Positions 7,676-16,795 of a DNA stretch of 64,000 nt are shown in pieces (the stretch's first letter is position 1; each line of letters starts with the position of its first letter). The stretch comes from Filibacter tadaridae (GTDB lineage Bacteria > Bacillota > Bacilli > Bacillales_A > Planococcaceae). The notes below the pieces were generated by a model. It made no database searches. It saw only the letters and a program-made list of their open reading frames with translations, and was not told the DNA's origin. The position numbers and the translations under genes were made by a program. The stretch covers positions 1 to 64,000 of the forward strand of contig NZ_UXAV01000036.1 in assembly GCF_900609045.1 (NCBI RefSeq), written 5' to 3'.

Positions 7676-9007
7676 TTATCTATGTCTTTTTTTCTCATAT
7701 CCTGGTTTCTCTAACAATTTGAACATATTCAGCTTATATTGTTCAACACCGGGTTGGTCAAATGGATTAACACCAAATAGGTAAGCGCTCATTGCACAAG
7801 CTTTTTCAAAAAAATAAGCAAGATAGCCAAATGTGCAGGCATCCATTTTAGGAATTTCAAACACTAACCCAGGAACTCCACCTTCAGTATGGGCGTTAAG
7901 TGCGCCTTCAAAAGCTTTACTATTCACATAATCAACTGTTTTTCCAGCTAGATAATTTAATCCATCTATATTTTGTTTATCCACTTCAATAAGTAATTCA
8001 TGTACAGGTTTTTTCACTCTAATAATTGTTTCGAATAAATTACGTTGACCTTCTTGAATATACTGTCCAAATGAGTGTAAATCTGTTGAGAAATTTGAAG
8101 AAGCAGGGAAAATCCCTCTACGATCTTTTCCCTCACTTTCACCAAAAAGTTGCTTCCACCATTCTGCTAAAAAATGCATGCCCGGTTCATACGTTACAAA
8201 CATTTCTATGGCCATCCCTTTTTGAAACAAAATATTACGTATAACTGCATATTGATAAGCAGCATTCTGATCCAATACCGGATTCATTAACTCAGTTTGT
8301 GCTTTCAAAGCACCCGCCATAATTTCGTTAATATCAATACCACTGACGGCTATCGGCAATAATCCAGCTGCAGTCAAAACTGAATAACGCCCGCCAATAT
8401 TATCTGGAATGTCGAAAGTTTCATAGCCCTCTTTACTAGCTAACTCTTTTAACGCACCAGTATCCTTATCTGTTGTGGCGAAAATCCGCTTTGAAGCTTC
8501 TACTTTTCCGTACTTTTCTTCAAGCAACTTGCGAAAAATTCGAAATGCAATAGCTGGTTCTGTCGTTGTACCGGATTTTGAAATGACATTGATGGAAAAA
8601 TCCTTTCCTGCCAAAAGGTCAATGACATTTGTAATATAAGATGAGCTAAGATTATGACCTACGAAAAAAACTTGTGGATTCCTCCGCTTCTCGTTGGACA
8701 GTAGATTATAGAAACTATGATTCAGCATTTCAATAGCCGCTCGTGAACCTAGGTAGGAGCCGCCAATTCCAATAACAAGAAGAATATCGCTTGTTTCTTC
8801 AATCCTGCTTGCACATTTTTTTATTCGGGCGAACTCTTCTATGTCATAATTACTCGGTAACTCAATCCAGCCCAAATAGTCTTTATGGGGTGACAATGCA
8901 CTGTGCATTTCATGATGGATTGACTCAACTGTTTGTTCCAAGAAGGAAAGCTTATAACTACCAAAAAAAAGCGTCGCTTTCGAAAAGTCAAAACTAATAT
9001 GCGTCAA
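7676..9007 (-). CDS. pgi: Glucose-6-phosphate isomerase
   Basis: 443 residues, close to the usual 450 for Firmicute Pgi. It interconverts glucose 6-phosphate and fructose 6-phosphate in glycolysis and gluconeogenesis. Visible motifs: [16 protein letters not shown] (sugar-phosphate binding), [16 protein letters not shown], the [17 protein letters not shown] signature, the catalytic Glu region and [15 protein letters not shown] near the end. The start is TTG ([10 protein letters not shown]), preceded by AAGGTG at the right distance. It is the only gene on this strand upstream of the 81-residue frame. Confidence 0.95.
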   Translation of the reverse strand: MTHISFDFSKATLFFGSYKLSFLEQTVESIHHEMHSALSPHKDYLGWIELPSNYDIEEFARIKKCASRIEETSDILLVIGIGGSYLGSRAAIEMLNHSFYNLLSNEKRRNPQVFFVGHNLSSSYITNVIDLLAGKDFSINVISKSGTTTEPAIAFRIFRKLLEEKYGKVEASKRIFATTDKDTGALKELASKEGYETFDIPDNIGGRYSVLTAAGLLPIAVSGIDINEIMAGALKAQTELMNPVLDQNAAYQYAVIRNILFQKGMAIEMFVTYEPGMHFLAEWWKQLFGESEGKDRRGIFPASSNFSTDLHSFGQYIQEGQRNLFETIIRVKKPVHELLIEVDKQNIDGLNYLAGKTVDYVNSKAFEGALNAHTEGGVPGLVFEIPKMDACTFGYLAYFFEKACAMSAYLFGVNPFDQPGVEQYKLNMFKLLEKPGYEKKRHR

Positions 9008-9133
9008 TGCGTCACCTTCCCAATCTTCATTTTATCTCCAACAAACTACTTAATATATGCTTTAATCCTAGTAAACTATTCAGTACGGGGTGGTGTTTGA
9101 CATAAATATTAGGTGCTTTAGCGCATACGAAAT

Positions 9134-9156
9134 AAAAGTATACACAACTCTGTATA
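9134..9156. other. Inverted repeat AGTATACA/TGTATACT upstream of pgi
   Basis: Two 8-base arms, AGTATACA and TGTATACT, around a 6-base spacer, about 130 bases upstream of the pgi start. It could be an operator or a small hairpin. In the rest of 9008-9328 I see no gene. Confidence 0.35.
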
Positions 9157-9328
9157 CTCTCGTTTAACACCTTGCTATTTTATAGTTTGGGCTTTTTGGT
9201 TCTTTCGATTGAAATCATTATTAAGGAGCACTTTTCACGGGGGGGAGAACCAAGTAACACTTGTAAAAGTGGGCGATTACTGTATCCAAAGCGGGTCATT
9301 AGATATAGTAAGGGTGCGTGAGCCTATT

Positions 9329-9454
9329 TCAGCCTTCACGACCTTTTTCTATCGTCGTGAAGGCTACTTTTCTCATTTCGTCTTCTAGCTCATGAATTCG
9401 CTTTTTCAAAATACTTTTAAGCTTTACGGCTTCAGCAAGTGAAATATTGGCCAT
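9329..9454 (-). CDS. Small protein, 41 residues, DIP1984-like N-terminus
   Basis: Reads MANISLAEAVKLKSILKKRI then HELEDEMRKVAFTTIEKGREG and stop. AAGGGGA lies 8 bases before the ATG. The opening resembles the N-terminal helix of DIP1984/septicolysin-like proteins (SLAEAL.LR..L...I..L), which are about 150 residues, so this could be a truncated remnant or a true short protein. Its last codons lie inside a strong hairpin (9331-9365). It follows the B3/B4 gene by 30 bases. Confidence 0.5.
   Translation of the reverse strand: MANISLAEAVKLKSILKKRIHELEDEMRKVAFTTIEKGREG
9331..9365. terminator. Hairpin overlapping the end of the 41-residue gene
   Basis: AGCCTTCACGAC and GTCGTGAAGGCT are perfect 12-base arms around an 11-base spacer. 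On the plus strand ACTTTTCT follows; on the minus strand there is no good T-run. It is probably a transcription end or a repeat. Confidence 0.5.
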
Positions 9455-9483
9455 TTGTCTATTCCCCTTGGAATTGAAACTTG

Positions 9484-10176
9484 TTAATTTATATGAATTG
9501 AAGTTTGTCCATCATGTAAAACATATGAATGCGTTTCGCCACCGCTCACGCTAGTGAACATGTTGCCACATGCAGTTGTCAGTTTGAGTGATTCTTCCGC
9601 ATCCATAGACGGCCGAATGAAGAATACATGAATTGCTTCCGTCGTTTCTTCAGTGACTGCCGTACGTACAGAGTCTACGAAAGGGCTGCCGAACGGGCTA
9701 TAATCGTCTTTAAGTAGTAAGATATTAGTCAATGAGTTGAAACGCCCGTTCAGTCCGTCATATCCATCCTCGCTTTCACCTTTTGTTAGGCAGATGTCAC
9801 CGATAACTTTTTCGAAGTCATAGATGCCAACAGGAATTTCGTGTTGTAAGGAAAAGAAATTATTCAAGTCTACGGCTGTATGGAATGGGTTTATGTAGTT
9901 TTGCTTTTTGATGCGGCGTAAAAGTGCTTCTGTAGAGTGCCGATAGCGGTTGGGATCCGCCCCAAGTTTTTTCCAAACCTGGCGCCATTCATGTATGCCG
10001 GGAAAATCGTTAAGCGGTTTATCTTCAAGTTCAAAAAACAATTGCTCTTGGAATAATTGTAATCTTCCTTTTATCATCTGAGGCGATTCTGATACGGTAA
10101 TTTTGGTATAATGGTTAATGCCTAATTTTAATCCGGGTACTACTTTTAGAAGCTGTTCATCTAATTCAAGAACCAA
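9484..10176 (-). CDS. B3/B4 domain protein (tRNA-synthetase-type domain)
   Basis: About 230 residues. The protein resembles free-standing B3/B4 domains related to the editing region of phenylalanyl-tRNA synthetase beta: GIHEWRQVWKKLGADPNRYRHS and EALLRRIKKQ (residues ~65-95), then VDLNNFFSLQHEIPVGIYDF, and a late DAEESLKLTTACGNMF. Such proteins are thought to bind or edit aminoacyl-tRNA or amino acids; the exact role here is unknown. The frame opens at GTG 10185, but AAAGGGTG directly overlaps it, so TTG 10176 at proper spacing is the likelier start. It is divergent from queG. Confidence 0.7.
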   Translation of the reverse strand: MVLELDEQLLKVVPGLKLGINHYTKITVSESPQMIKGRLQLFQEQLFFELEDKPLNDFPGIHEWRQVWKKLGADPNRYRHSTEALLRRIKKQNYINPFHTAVDLNNFFSLQHEIPVGIYDFEKVIGDICLTKGESEDGYDGLNGRFNSLTNILLLKDDYSPFGSPFVDSVRTAVTEETTEAIHVFFIRPSMDAEESLKLTTACGNMFTSVSGGETHSYVLHDGQTSIHIN

Positions 10177-10232
10177 TACTATCACCCTTTATATATTTTA
10201 TTTTAATCTTAGCACAAAGGAGGAGATAGAGC

Positions 10233-11372
10233 GTGAATGCTGTTCAATTGCAACAGTCAATACGTGAGTTTGCAGATTCGATTGGTATTGATAAAATAGG
10301 CTTTACGACAGCTGCTCCATTCCGCGAACTGAAAAATCGTTTAAAACGTCAGCAGGAACTTGGCTATCAGTCGGGATTTGAGGAAAAGGATTTGGAGAAA
10401 AGAACGGAGCCGGCACTTCTTCTCGATCAGGCGGAAAGCATCATTGCGATTGCGATTGCTTATCCATCCAAGATGGAGAATGCGCCAAAGGGGAAAAAAG
10501 GGGAACGACGAGGTATGTTTTGCCGTGCATCATGGGGAACAGATTACCATACTGTTCTCCGTGAAAAATTAAGCTTACTTGAGCGATTTATCTTCCAACA
10601 TGCGCCTGACGCGAAAGTTAAATCGATGGTGGATACCGGTGAACTTTCTGACCGTGCAGTTGCGCAGCGTGCGGGAATTGGCTGGTCCGCAAAAAATTGT
10701 TCAATCATTACGCCTGAATTTGGTTCGTACGTCTATCTTGGTGAAATGATCACGAACATTCCGTTTGCTCCCGATGAGCCGATGGAAGATGAATGTGGAA
10801 CATGTACGCTTTGCTTGGATGTATGTCCGACAGGGGCTTTGATTCAGGGGGGACAATTGAACGCACAACGTTGTATTGCCTTTCTAACACAAACTAAAAC
10901 ACCTATGCCAGAAGAGTTTCGAATGGAAATGGGTAACCGTGTATATGGTTGTGACACTTGTCAAACAGTGTGTCCAAAAAATAAAAGGAAACATAATTTG
11001 CATCAGTCTGCATTTCAACCGGAAGTTGAGCTTGCAAAACCACTTCTACAACCTATACTCAAGTTGTCAAATCGTGAATTCAAAGAGAAGTTCGGTCATG
11101 TTTCAGGTTCATGGCGGGGGAAAAATCCGATTCAGCGAAATGTAATTATTGCACTCGCACATTTCAAGGAGGAGTCGGCGGTACCCGAATTGATTGCCAT
11201 GTTGGCTAAAGACCCGCGTCCGGTTATCCGGGGGACTATCGCATGGGCACTCGGTCAAATCGGTACAGAAGAAGGGTATACTGCGTTACAAGCTGCATTG
11301 TTGAATGAAACAGATAAGGATGTACTGGCGGAGTTGCAAGGTGCATTGAACAATCGAAAAGAACGTCTTTAA
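10233..11372 (+). CDS. queG: Epoxyqueuosine reductase
   Basis: 379 residues. QueG carries out the last step of queuosine synthesis, reducing epoxyqueuosine in tRNA using cobalamin and two 4Fe-4S clusters. Two ferredoxin-type cysteine sets are visible: CGTCTLCLDVCPTGAL (~residues 189-204) and CDTCQTVCPKNK (~238-249). The DUF1730 region is N-terminal (VDTGELSDRAVAQRAGIGW), and the C-terminus has HEAT-like repeats (VPELIAMLAKDPRPVIRGTI), as in Bacillus-type QueG. The start is GTG with a strong AAAGGAGGAG. trmL follows after 16 bases, so two anticodon-loop modifying enzymes share a transcript. Confidence 0.95.
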   Translation: MNAVQLQQSIREFADSIGIDKIGFTTAAPFRELKNRLKRQQELGYQSGFEEKDLEKRTEPALLLDQAESIIAIAIAYPSKMENAPKGKKGERRGMFCRASWGTDYHTVLREKLSLLERFIFQHAPDAKVKSMVDTGELSDRAVAQRAGIGWSAKNCSIITPEFGSYVYLGEMITNIPFAPDEPMEDECGTCTLCLDVCPTGALIQGGQLNAQRCIAFLTQTKTPMPEEFRMEMGNRVYGCDTCQTVCPKNKRKHNLHQSAFQPEVELAKPLLQPILKLSNREFKEKFGHVSGSWRGKNPIQRNVIIALAHFKEESAVPELIAMLAKDPRPVIRGTIAWALGQIGTEEGYTALQAALLNETDKDVLAELQGALNNRKERL

Positions 11373-11388
11373 CTAGGAGGAAATAGAA

Positions 11389-11862
11389 ATGACTATACAT
11401 GTTGCATTATTTGAACCGCTAATTCCTGCGAATACGGGGAACATTGCGCGAACCTGTGCGGGAACTGGTGCAAAGCTACATCTTATAAAACCACTTGGAT
11501 TTTCGACGGATGATAAAATGCTGAAACGGGCAGGTCTCGATTACTGGGACCATGTTGATATTTCGTATCATGAGGGAATAAAGGAATTGTTTGCAGCATA
11601 TCCTAAGGCCGATTTTTATTTCATCACTAAATTCGGTAAGAAAACATATTCAACATTTGACTTTTCGGATGAAACGAAAGATCTTTTCTTTGTTTTCGGT
11701 AAAGAGACGACTGGCCTACCTGAAGAGGTTACCTTACAAAATGAGGACCGCTGTCTGCGCATTCCGATGAATGATAACATCCGGTCACTTAACTTGTCCA
11801 ACACAGCGGCTGTCCTTGTTTACGAAGCACTTAGACAGCAAATGTACCTTGGATTAGAATGA
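11389..11862 (+). CDS. trmL: tRNA (cytidine/uridine-34) 2'-O-methyltransferase
   Basis: 157 residues, the standard size for TrmL (SPOUT superfamily), which methylates the wobble ribose of certain leucine tRNAs. Motifs: NTGNIARTCAGTGAKLHLI near the N-terminus, FVFGKETTGLPEE (SAM-binding loop), and IPMNDNIRSLNLSNTAAVLVYEA forming the trefoil knot. AGGAGG precedes the ATG. Partner of queG upstream; a hairpin at 11863 ends the transcript. Confidence 0.93.
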   Translation: MTIHVALFEPLIPANTGNIARTCAGTGAKLHLIKPLGFSTDDKMLKRAGLDYWDHVDISYHEGIKELFAAYPKADFYFITKFGKKTYSTFDFSDETKDLFFVFGKETTGLPEEVTLQNEDRCLRIPMNDNIRSLNLSNTAAVLVYEALRQQMYLGLE

Positions 11863-11895
11863 AAAAAAGGACCAGCCTATGCCAGTCCCTTTTTC
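11863..11895 (+). terminator. Terminator after trmL
   Basis: AAAAAGGAC...GTCCCTTTTT stem with imperfect middle pairs, flanked by A and T runs, so it may serve both strands. Confidence 0.65.
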
Positions 11896-11899
11896 ATAA

Positions 11900-12010
11900 T
11901 TATTTTTTGTGACCTGGTACTTTAACTTTACCAGGCTTGTCTTCATATCCACCAGTAAAGATTGCAGATAAAAATGCGAGGCAAACGCCCGCTATAAGAA
12001 GAAGTGACAT
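11900..12010 (-). CDS. Small membrane protein, 36 residues
   Basis: Reads MSLLLIAGVCLAFLSAIFTG then GYEDKPGKVKVPGHKK. A single hydrophobic segment is followed by a basic hydrophilic tail. AGGAGG sits 8 bases before the ATG, strong support for translation. It shares the hairpin at 11863 as its terminator. Function unknown; it is too short to have been found by size cut-offs. Confidence 0.7.
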   Translation of the reverse strand: MSLLLIAGVCLAFLSAIFTGGYEDKPGKVKVPGHKK

Positions 12011-12189
12011 CGGATATACCTCCTGTAAAATCAATAGTACTTCACTTAGTATACCCCATTCCGGATATAATTGAAATGTCTGTCCCGAAAAGTTGTGACA
12101 GAAGAGGGAAAAATGATTTATAAATGAAACTTACAGCTTTCCAATACGTATAGAGTAGTACAACTTCTAAAATAATGGAGGACATTGAT

Positions 12190-12492
12190 ATGAAATTTTC
12201 AACAGTTATGAAATGGATTACGGCATTGGGGGAAGGTTTTCTTGCAATTCCAATCATCGGTGGTGCATTTGTAATCGGTACAGGCTACTCGGCTTTAGGC
12301 GTTATGTTTGTTCTTCATGTGATTACCCTAGTTCTATCCATTCGCGATATGCAGGGTAAAGTAGGTTCAATTTTGGGTCTACTTACAAGTGTGGTAAGTG
12401 TGATCCCTGTATTTGGGTGGTTCATGCACTTAATCACTGCAATCGTATTATTGATATCTGCTATCACGTCTAGACGTACATCGGTCATATGA
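12190..12492 (+). CDS. Small integral membrane protein, 100 residues
   Basis: Family not recognised. The sequence is almost entirely hydrophobic, with about four membrane segments (for example IPIIGGAFVIGTG, ALGVMFVLHVITLVLS, ILGLLTSVVSVIPVFGWF, LITAIVLLISAI). An in-frame ATG exists at 12175, but ATGGAGG lies 8 bases before the ATG at 12190, which is preferred. It is a single-gene unit ending at the hairpin at 12492. Confidence 0.75.
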   Translation: MKFSTVMKWITALGEGFLAIPIIGGAFVIGTGYSALGVMFVLHVITLVLSIRDMQGKVGSILGLLTSVVSVIPVFGWFMHLITAIVLLISAITSRRTSVI

Positions 12493-12530
12493 AAAAAATG
12501 CCCTTCCTTTTTAATCGGAAGGGCATTTTT
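12492..12530. terminator. Bidirectional terminator
   Basis: AAAAATGCCCTTCC pairs with GGAAGGGCATTTTT across a short loop, between two convergent genes. Confidence 0.9.
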
Positions 12531-13831
12531 CAATGGGGCAAAAATAATAATTGATAAGTGAACAGTACTGCAAAGATATATAATAGTACAGGAACCTTTT
12601 TCCACTTTCCTTTTACAACTTTCAAAAGTGGATAGGTGATGAAACCAAGTGCAATTCCCGTCGCGATACTGGATGTTAACGGCATCGTTAAGATGATGAG
12701 GAATGCCGGAAAAGCTTCATCAAAGGAATCCCAGTCAATATGTTTGACTACACCAATCATCAGACTGCCTACAATGATAAGAGCAGGTGCCGTAATTGCG
12801 GATACACCCGACAATGCGCTTACGAATGGACTGAAAAAAGCTGCGATGATGAAAAGGATAGCGACTGTAACTGAGGTCAAACCAGTTCGTCCACCGACGG
12901 CGACACCTGAAGAAGATTCAACGAATGCCGATGTGGGACTTGTCCCGAATACTGAACCGACAGTTGTCGCAACTGAATCCGCAAGAAGAGCATGACGTGC
13001 ACGAGGGAGCGTATTGCCTTTCATAAGGCCGGCCTGTTTGGCGACACCTATCATCGTGCCTGTAGTATCGAATAGTGTAACGATAAGAAATGCAAAGACG
13101 ACGCCGTACAGACCGTGCGAAATGACATCACCGGCGGCTTGTATCGGATTCCAAACGATAATACCTTCAGGTAAATGCGGCATTTGCCATAGAGCACCTT
13201 TAAACTCAAGTTGGCCTGTAAAGAACGCAACAATCCCCGTCAAAATCATACCAATGAAAATGGAACCATACACATTCAAAGTCATAAGGACAATCGTGAC
13301 GAGGAGTCCAAACAATGCGAGTAGTACAGGAGCGGATGTGAGGTCGCCAAGTTTTACAAGATTCGATTCGTGCGGTGCAACAATTCCGGACATTCTTAAG
13401 CCAATGAAGGCGATGAATAACCCAATCCCAGCGGTGATTCCATGTTTCAAGTTTTCAGGAATTGACTGGATCAGTTTTTCACGGAATGAAGTCATGGATA
13501 GAAGAACGAATAGAATCCCGGCGATGAACACCGCAGAAAAAGCTGTCATATAATCGAGTTGCCCATCTGAAGCGAGAACAACGGATGTGAAGTAAGCGTT
13601 CAATCCCATACCTGGCGCAATAGCAATCGGGTAATTCGCAAATAAGCCCATCCACAGTGTCCCGACTATAGCGGATATAATTGTTGCGAGAAACACTTGG
13701 TCGAATGGTACTCCAGCGTCAGCAAGAATAATGGGGTTAACGATGACAATATAGGCCATCGTCAGAAATGTTGTCATTCCGGCTAAAACTTCAGTTTTTA
13801 CAGTGGTATTGTGTTTCTTTAAATGAAACAA
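12530..13831 (-). CDS. pbuG: Purine (guanine/hypoxanthine) permease, AzgA/PbuG type
   Basis: 433 residues with about 12 membrane segments. It belongs to the AzgA subgroup of NCS2 transporters: EVLAGMTTFLTMAYIVIVNP, AIAPGMGLNAYF, FDTTGTMIGVAKQAG and FGTSPTSAFVESSSGVAVGGRTGL are hallmark stretches. B. subtilis PbuG and PbuO import guanine and hypoxanthine; PbuG is the closer guess, but the symbol is by similarity only. A promoter overlapped by CGAAC-type boxes upstream suggests PurR control. Confidence 0.85.
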   Translation of the reverse strand: MFHLKKHNTTVKTEVLAGMTTFLTMAYIVIVNPIILADAGVPFDQVFLATIISAIVGTLWMGLFANYPIAIAPGMGLNAYFTSVVLASDGQLDYMTAFSAVFIAGILFVLLSMTSFREKLIQSIPENLKHGITAGIGLFIAFIGLRMSGIVAPHESNLVKLGDLTSAPVLLALFGLLVTIVLMTLNVYGSIFIGMILTGIVAFFTGQLEFKGALWQMPHLPEGIIVWNPIQAAGDVISHGLYGVVFAFLIVTLFDTTGTMIGVAKQAGLMKGNTLPRARHALLADSVATTVGSVFGTSPTSAFVESSSGVAVGGRTGLTSVTVAILFIIAAFFSPFVSALSGVSAITAPALIIVGSLMIGVVKHIDWDSFDEAFPAFLIILTMPLTSSIATGIALGFITYPLLKVVKGKWKKVPVLLYIFAVLFTYQLLFLPH

Positions 13832-13848
13832 AAGGATTCTCCTCTCAA

Positions 13849-13905
13849 ACTACGAACAATATCAATTACATTATTAATAATATTCGTTTCTTGGCTAAAT
13901 TTCAA
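13849..13905 (-). promoter_or_regulatory. Promoter with candidate PurR boxes for the purine permease
   Basis: On the minus strand, -35 TTGAAA (13905-13900) and -10 TATTAT (13882-13877) are 17 bases apart. AAACGAATATT overlaps the spacer and -10, and an inverted ATTGTTCGTAG (13860-13850) lies just downstream; both contain the CGAA core of PurBoxes. A third TTACGAACTAG lies upstream (13936-13924). I see no purine riboswitch core here. Confidence 0.5.
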
Positions 13906-13991
13906 CTGAAAAATACAAACATCTAGTTCGTAATATATGATCCATGGATTGTATAATCATACTAATCGCATTCAAAAAGGAGAAGGATACT

Positions 13992-14822
13992 ATGTCAAAA
14001 CTTTTCAATGAAACAAAAGAACTTGTAAATGGTATTTCTATGCCGCGCCTTGGGCTTGGCGTATACAAGATGACGGATCCGCAAACAACGGTCGAAGCGA
14101 TACACTACGCTATTCAAAACGGTTACCGTGCAATTGATACCGCCGCCATTTACGAAAATGAAAGAGAGACTGGTGAAGCAATCCGTCATGCGGGCGTCAA
14201 AAGAGAAGAGCTTTTCATCACGTCGAAAGTATGGAATGAAGATCAAGGTTATGATGCGACACTTCGTGCATTTGATGCTTCTTTAGAAAAACTAGGCCTT
14301 GACTATTTAGATCTATATTTAACACATTGGCCTGTAGCGGGAAAATTTGTAGAGACATACAAAGCAATCGAACGTCTTTATGATGAAAAGCTGATTCGGT
14401 CTACTGGCGTATCCAATCATCATGCCCATCACCTTGAAAGGATTTTCGTAAAAGCGAATGTCCAGCCAATGGTGAATCAAATTGAAGTACATCCACGGCT
14501 TTCCCAAGAACCACTACGAGCGTTTTGTGAAGAAAATGGAATTGCCGTAACGTCATGGTCTCCTCTCGCACGTGGAAAATTACTAGTTGAGCCGACTTTA
14601 CTTCATATTGGTGATAAATATGAAAAAACAGCGGCACAAATAATTATCCGGTGGCATTTGCAAAATGACCTCATTGTCATACCGAAATCTGTTACGCCTG
14701 AACGCATCAAAGAAAACAGTGAAGTTGCCGACTTTGAATTGACACAAAGTGATATGAAAGTGATCGACAACCTAAACTTAAATGAACGGACCGGAACGAA
14801 TCCCGACACATATGATGTGTAA
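13992..14822 (+). CDS. Aldo/keto reductase
   Basis: 276 residues, a cytosolic NADPH-dependent reductase of the AKR5 type (similar to B. subtilis YvgN/YtbE, glyoxal or methylglyoxal reductases). Visible: MPRLGLGVYKM, the catalytic tetrad Asp and Tyr in RAIDTAAIYENE, Lys in FITSKVWNEDQG and His in YLTHWP, and the NADP-binding VIPKSVTPERIKEN. The frame opens 16 codons earlier, but AAGGAGAAGG lies just before the ATG at 13992. Monocistronic. Confidence 0.92.
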   Translation: MSKLFNETKELVNGISMPRLGLGVYKMTDPQTTVEAIHYAIQNGYRAIDTAAIYENERETGEAIRHAGVKREELFITSKVWNEDQGYDATLRAFDASLEKLGLDYLDLYLTHWPVAGKFVETYKAIERLYDEKLIRSTGVSNHHAHHLERIFVKANVQPMVNQIEVHPRLSQEPLRAFCEENGIAVTSWSPLARGKLLVEPTLLHIGDKYEKTAAQIIIRWHLQNDLIVIPKSVTPERIKENSEVADFELTQSDMKVIDNLNLNERTGTNPDTYDV

Positions 14823-14947
14823 AGATGTGAGGAAAGTCGCGGGAAGTTGTAATTTCATTTGAAAAATTGCAACTTTTATCACGAAGATATAAGTTAATCT
14901 TACGTATTTTATGATATGATGTAAAAAAGAGTGTGGGAGGAATCATT

Positions 14948-15886
14948 TTGTTCAGAAGCAGAAAAAAGAGTGTTCAAGAAGATAGTTTACAAATGGAACT
15001 TGAGCACTTGAAAATGACCTATTCCGATAAAGAAATTCAAGATAGCCAGCGTTTGACTGGATTAAAAAGTGAACTGGATGCAGCTGTTACCCAGCATGAG
15101 AAAGTAAATGCCCAGCATAATGTTCTAGGAGAAGCAGTGAGTCAAATTGAAGAAAGGTTTGAAAATGTCGGAGACTTAAGTGGAAGAACATCAGACAAGT
15201 CGCATGAGCTATACGAAAAAGGACGAGCCCTTGAAGAAAAATCACATAATATGGTGAGTGAGGCTAAAGAGGGTACAAAAGAGGTCAATGCAACAGCTGA
15301 TGTTATTAAGGATCTTGGTATTCAAATTCAAGCCTCTGAACAGAATATGACAAATTTAAGCACTCGATCGGTAGAAATTCAGTCGATTGTAGGTGTTATT
15401 GAAGATATTGCAGCTCAGACTAATTTGCTTGCGTTAAATGCTTCTATAGAAGCTGCACGTGCAGGAGAATCAGGGAAAGGGTTTGCGGTCGTCGCCCAGG
15501 AAGTTCGAAAACTGGCGGAAAGTACTTCCGACAGTACATCCAATATCCAAAAGTTGACTTCCTCACTGCGAAATGAAATTGAGCAGGCACTTGCTGCAAC
15601 AAGAAAGAGTGCTGAACTTGTTGAAAAAGGAGTGGCTGTCAGTTTTGAAACAGCTTCCAAGATTGAAAGTATTCTCAGTACAATTGAAGACAGTCAAGGA
15701 GACATTGGCTCAATTCAAGGAATGATTGAAGAACAGAAAAAGTTATCCGAAGAAGTGAAACGAGAACTTCATGGTGCAAAAGAACTTTTCACACAAGCAC
15801 ATGACTTGATTGTCTTGCATATTGAAGATGCAAAAGAAGTAGATGAACGCCTTGAAAACGGCATTCGTCAATTGACATTCAGCTAA
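14948..15886 (+). CDS. Soluble methyl-accepting chemotaxis-type transducer
   Basis: About 312 residues with no membrane segment. An N-terminal coiled coil is followed by the MCP signalling hairpin [20 protein letters not shown], then [20 protein letters not shown] and RKLAE (~residues 145-190). This is the CheA/CheW contact tip, so the protein probably feeds a cytoplasmic signal into chemotaxis, as B. subtilis YfmS does. No sensor domain is recognisable. GGGAGG lies 7 bases before TTG at 14948; a GTG at 14933 overlaps the ribosome site and is less likely. Confidence 0.85.
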   Translation: MFRSRKKSVQEDSLQMELEHLKMTYSDKEIQDSQRLTGLKSELDAAVTQHEKVNAQHNVLGEAVSQIEERFENVGDLSGRTSDKSHELYEKGRALEEKSHNMVSEAKEGTKEVNATADVIKDLGIQIQASEQNMTNLSTRSVEIQSIVGVIEDIAAQTNLLALNASIEAARAGESGKGFAVVAQEVRKLAESTSDSTSNIQKLTSSLRNEIEQALAATRKSAELVEKGVAVSFETASKIESILSTIEDSQGDIGSIQGMIEEQKKLSEEVKRELHGAKELFTQAHDLIVLHIEDAKEVDERLENGIRQLTFS

Positions 15887-15890
15887 TTAG

Positions 15891-15931
15891 AAAACGATGG
15901 AAACCCTTCTGGGGTCTCCATCGTTTTTTTT
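15891..15931 (+). terminator. Terminator after the transducer gene
   Basis: AAAACGATGGAAACCC pairs with GGGGTCTCCATCGTTTT, then a T-run. It can also serve the convergent gene. Confidence 0.9.
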
Positions 15932-16766
15932 ATTCTATAATTGTCTGTTGTTTTGTAAATGGGTGTACGAATACTAGTGTCGTAGCGGTCAGATGGTAGT
16001 TTCCATCGTCGGTTTCGCTGCCTCCATATAATGTATCGCCTTTAACGGGATACCCGATATGAGACAAGTGAACACGGATTTGGTGTGTTCGGCCGGTTTC
16101 CAATGTGGCCTCTACTAGTGTTGAGTCTTCCTTTCGTTCCGTAACCTGAAAATGAGTGACAGCAGATTGTCCAGAGGTGGAAATACGACGCTTCACTGGA
16201 TGATGGCGGTCCCGTCCAATAGGAAGCCGTATCATTCCTTTTGGTCTTTTCATGTAACCGTCAACTTCAGCGGTATATTTCCTTGTCATCTCATTTTGCT
16301 CAATCATTCGGTCGAAAAGGGCCTTTGCAATCGGGTGTTTTGCGATAAGAATAACGCCTGCTGTCCCTTTATCGAGTCGATGGATATGTTCAGCATAGTC
16401 GCCGCCATTTTTTTTGACATAGGCGAAAACTTGGTTTATGAACGTTCCAGTTTCACCTGGACCATCTGGATGGGTTGCGATACCAGCAGGTTTCATAGCA
16501 GCAAGTATATGTTCATCTTCATAAAGAACAATTAGATCATCTTGTACTTCGGGGATATAAGTGGAATGCATTTCTGGAAATGCAAAAGTCAATTCTGTGC
16601 CTCCGGCAAGTGGTGTCCGCCATTCAATAGGTTCACCATCCAGGCCTGTTACACTTTTCGCCATTCGCATTTCGTGTACCGTCTTTTTACCGGCTTGCCA
16701 CTCTTCGCGGAGAAGCTGTTCAACAGTCAGACCTTCTTCTTGCGTTGTATAATGAAAAATCGGCAT
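15930..16766 (-). CDS. RluA-family pseudouridine synthase
   Basis: 278 residues. It converts uridine to pseudouridine in rRNA or tRNA. The catalytic motif HRLDKGTAGVIL (Asp of HRLD, ~residue 134) and the later LETGRTHQIRVHLSHIGYPV plus GDTLYGG are intact. An N-terminal extension of about 80 residues takes the place of a clear S4 domain. The exact target site cannot be told. AAGGAGAG precedes the ATG. The thioredoxin-like gene follows convergently arranged upstream on the same strand. Confidence 0.9.
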   Translation of the reverse strand: MPIFHYTTQEEGLTVEQLLREEWQAGKKTVHEMRMAKSVTGLDGEPIEWRTPLAGGTELTFAFPEMHSTYIPEVQDDLIVLYEDEHILAAMKPAGIATHPDGPGETGTFINQVFAYVKKNGGDYAEHIHRLDKGTAGVILIAKHPIAKALFDRMIEQNEMTRKYTAEVDGYMKRPKGMIRLPIGRDRHHPVKRRISTSGQSAVTHFQVTERKEDSTLVEATLETGRTHQIRVHLSHIGYPVKGDTLYGGSETDDGNYHLTATTLVFVHPFTKQQTIIE

Positions 16767-16795
16767 TCAGCACTCTCCTTTTGAACTACCTTCAA

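Noticed and set aside
12636-13553. Two plus-strand frames (119 and 179 codons) opposite the purine permease
   Set aside because: Antisense shadows of a well-supported 12-segment permease; no ribosome sites or recognisable domains.
13832-13991. Purine riboswitch upstream of the permease
   Set aside because: The conserved aptamer loops and core bases were not found; only CGAA boxes are present.
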